Source: SKHV01 sp963678565
GTDB taxonomy: Bacteria > Bacteroidota > Bacteroidia > Bacteroidales > Prolixibacteraceae
Direction of reading: 5' to 3'
Assembly (NCBI GenBank): GCA_963678565.1
Contig: OY782875.1
Location: 1,860,001 to 1,924,000, forward strand
Length of the DNA: 64,000 bases
The position numbers and the translations under genes are program-made. Below the pieces are notes generated by a model. The model was not told where the DNA came from. It made no database searches and was given only the letters and a program-made list of their open reading frames with translations. This document shows positions 63,584 through 64,000 of this stretch, in pieces. Each line of letters starts with the position of its first letter. Within the stretch, counting starts at the first letter, position 1.

Positions 63584-64000
63584 CTAATAAAATAAGTCTG
63601 GCTCTTTTGGCTCACTATATAGATTGTGTAAGCGTATGGAAGCTTCTTTCACTTTACTTTCTTTTATCGATCGTGCATTTTCAGGGCAGCTTTTTATACA
63701 CGCACAACAGCTTATACATTTCTCTGTATCAATTTGACTGGTATCCGCAGGATTAATTGCCCCAGTAGGACAAACACCGGCACAAATTCCTTTTTTTGAG
63801 CATTTGTCGCTAATCGAAATAAAGTCGACACTCCAAAGTTCAGTAACTCCCCCATATGGATAATTGCCTGGCATTTGTAATTTTGATATTTCTTTTGATG
63901 CTGATATCGATAGTAATTTCGCTTGGATTTCTTTTCCAAAGGAATAAGCCAGTTCTATATCATAAGCATTAGGACGATTTAGAGCTACAGGTATTTCTGA
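63584..64000 (-). CDS. EFR1-type ferredoxin (flavodoxin-ferredoxin), N-terminus outside window
   Basis: The frame runs from the stop at 63584 to the end of the window (139 codons seen) with no start before the edge, so the gene continues beyond 64000. Two [4Fe-4S] motifs are visible: CSKKGICAGVCPTG and CISCCACIKSCPEN. The upstream visible part (LNRPNAYDIELAYSFGKEI) fits the linker of EFR1-type proteins, whose flavodoxin domain would lie outside. Electron-transfer partner unknown. Confidence 0.83.
   Translation of the reverse strand, partial: SEIPVALNRPNAYDIELAYSFGKEIQAKLLSISASKEISKLQMPGNYPYGGVTELWSVDFISISDKCSKKGICAGVCPTGAINPADTSQIDTEKCISCCACIKSCPENARSIKESKVKEASIRLHNLYSEPKEPDLFY

Overview
The window reads as part of a chromosome of a low-GC member of the Bacteroidota, probably a marine or anoxic Marinilabiliales-type organism. 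The reasons are: type IX secretion (T9SS) C-terminal sorting domains on three secreted proteins; families typical of the phylum (DUF3667, DUF4419, CotH, BNR_4, GSDH and ThuA proteins, DUF2024, an EFR1-type ferredoxin); AT-rich non-coding DNA; starts without Shine-Dalgarno sequences; and several TAnnTTTG-type -7 boxes. The genus is inference.

Region 1 (1-20.6 kb) is mostly intact housekeeping and transport DNA: a Deg-type periplasmic protease (cut by the window start), diaminopimelate epimerase (dapF), a membrane histidine kinase, two MFS carriers, a PhnP-like hydrolase and a tetrapyrrole-methylase-fold methyltransferase. A five-gene MacAB-TolC-like efflux operon (minus strand) faces an arsenic operon (arsR-arsC-acr3, plus strand) across a promoter region holding two CGTA/TACG palindromes. 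Then come MscS, a GH30 lipoprotein, a CDF cation exporter with a small partner, and a decayed DUF2200 gene.

Region 2 (20.8-39.5 kb) holds a Nif11-type leader-like peptide with no modifying enzyme beside it, a T9SS-exported sugar-dehydrogenase-like propeller, a ThuA protein, a second MscS, and a long minus-strand run of small membrane, zinc-ribbon and stress-type genes. It ends with a BNR_4 propeller protein divergent from a membrane-anchored winged-helix regulator; a perfect 10-bp inverted repeat lies between them.

Region 3 (40-49.9 kb) is scarred accessory DNA: a frameshifted ferredoxin, a monooxygenase remnant joined to a methyltransferase tail, a non-coding island flanked by an inverted repeat, an ArsC/Spx-like gene, and a ten-unit tandem array with an exact 21-bp period. 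After it come an SDR/Crp pair with palindromes, a second-site lpxA, and single genes (phosphoesterase, CotH, HAD) separated by similar GC-richer boundary elements that resemble cassette junctions. An IS110 remnant and a broken SRPBCC gene close the stretch.

Region 4 (50-64 kb) is a cell-surface region: a T9SS GH8 enzyme, a polysaccharide deacetylase, an M23-LysM peptidase, and a BlaI repressor overlapping an M56 (BlaR1-like) protease whose periplasmic part is an M23 domain with one altered catalytic residue. Then follow IS3 and DUF4332 wreckage, a class-C beta-lactamase-like lipoprotein, two barrel-like proteins, an esterase, an AraC-type membrane regulator, a Nudix protein and the C-terminal part of an EFR1-type ferredoxin. 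The most interesting candidates are the 21-bp phased array, the BlaI/M56-M23 envelope cluster, the BNR_4/regulator pair and the Nif11 peptide.
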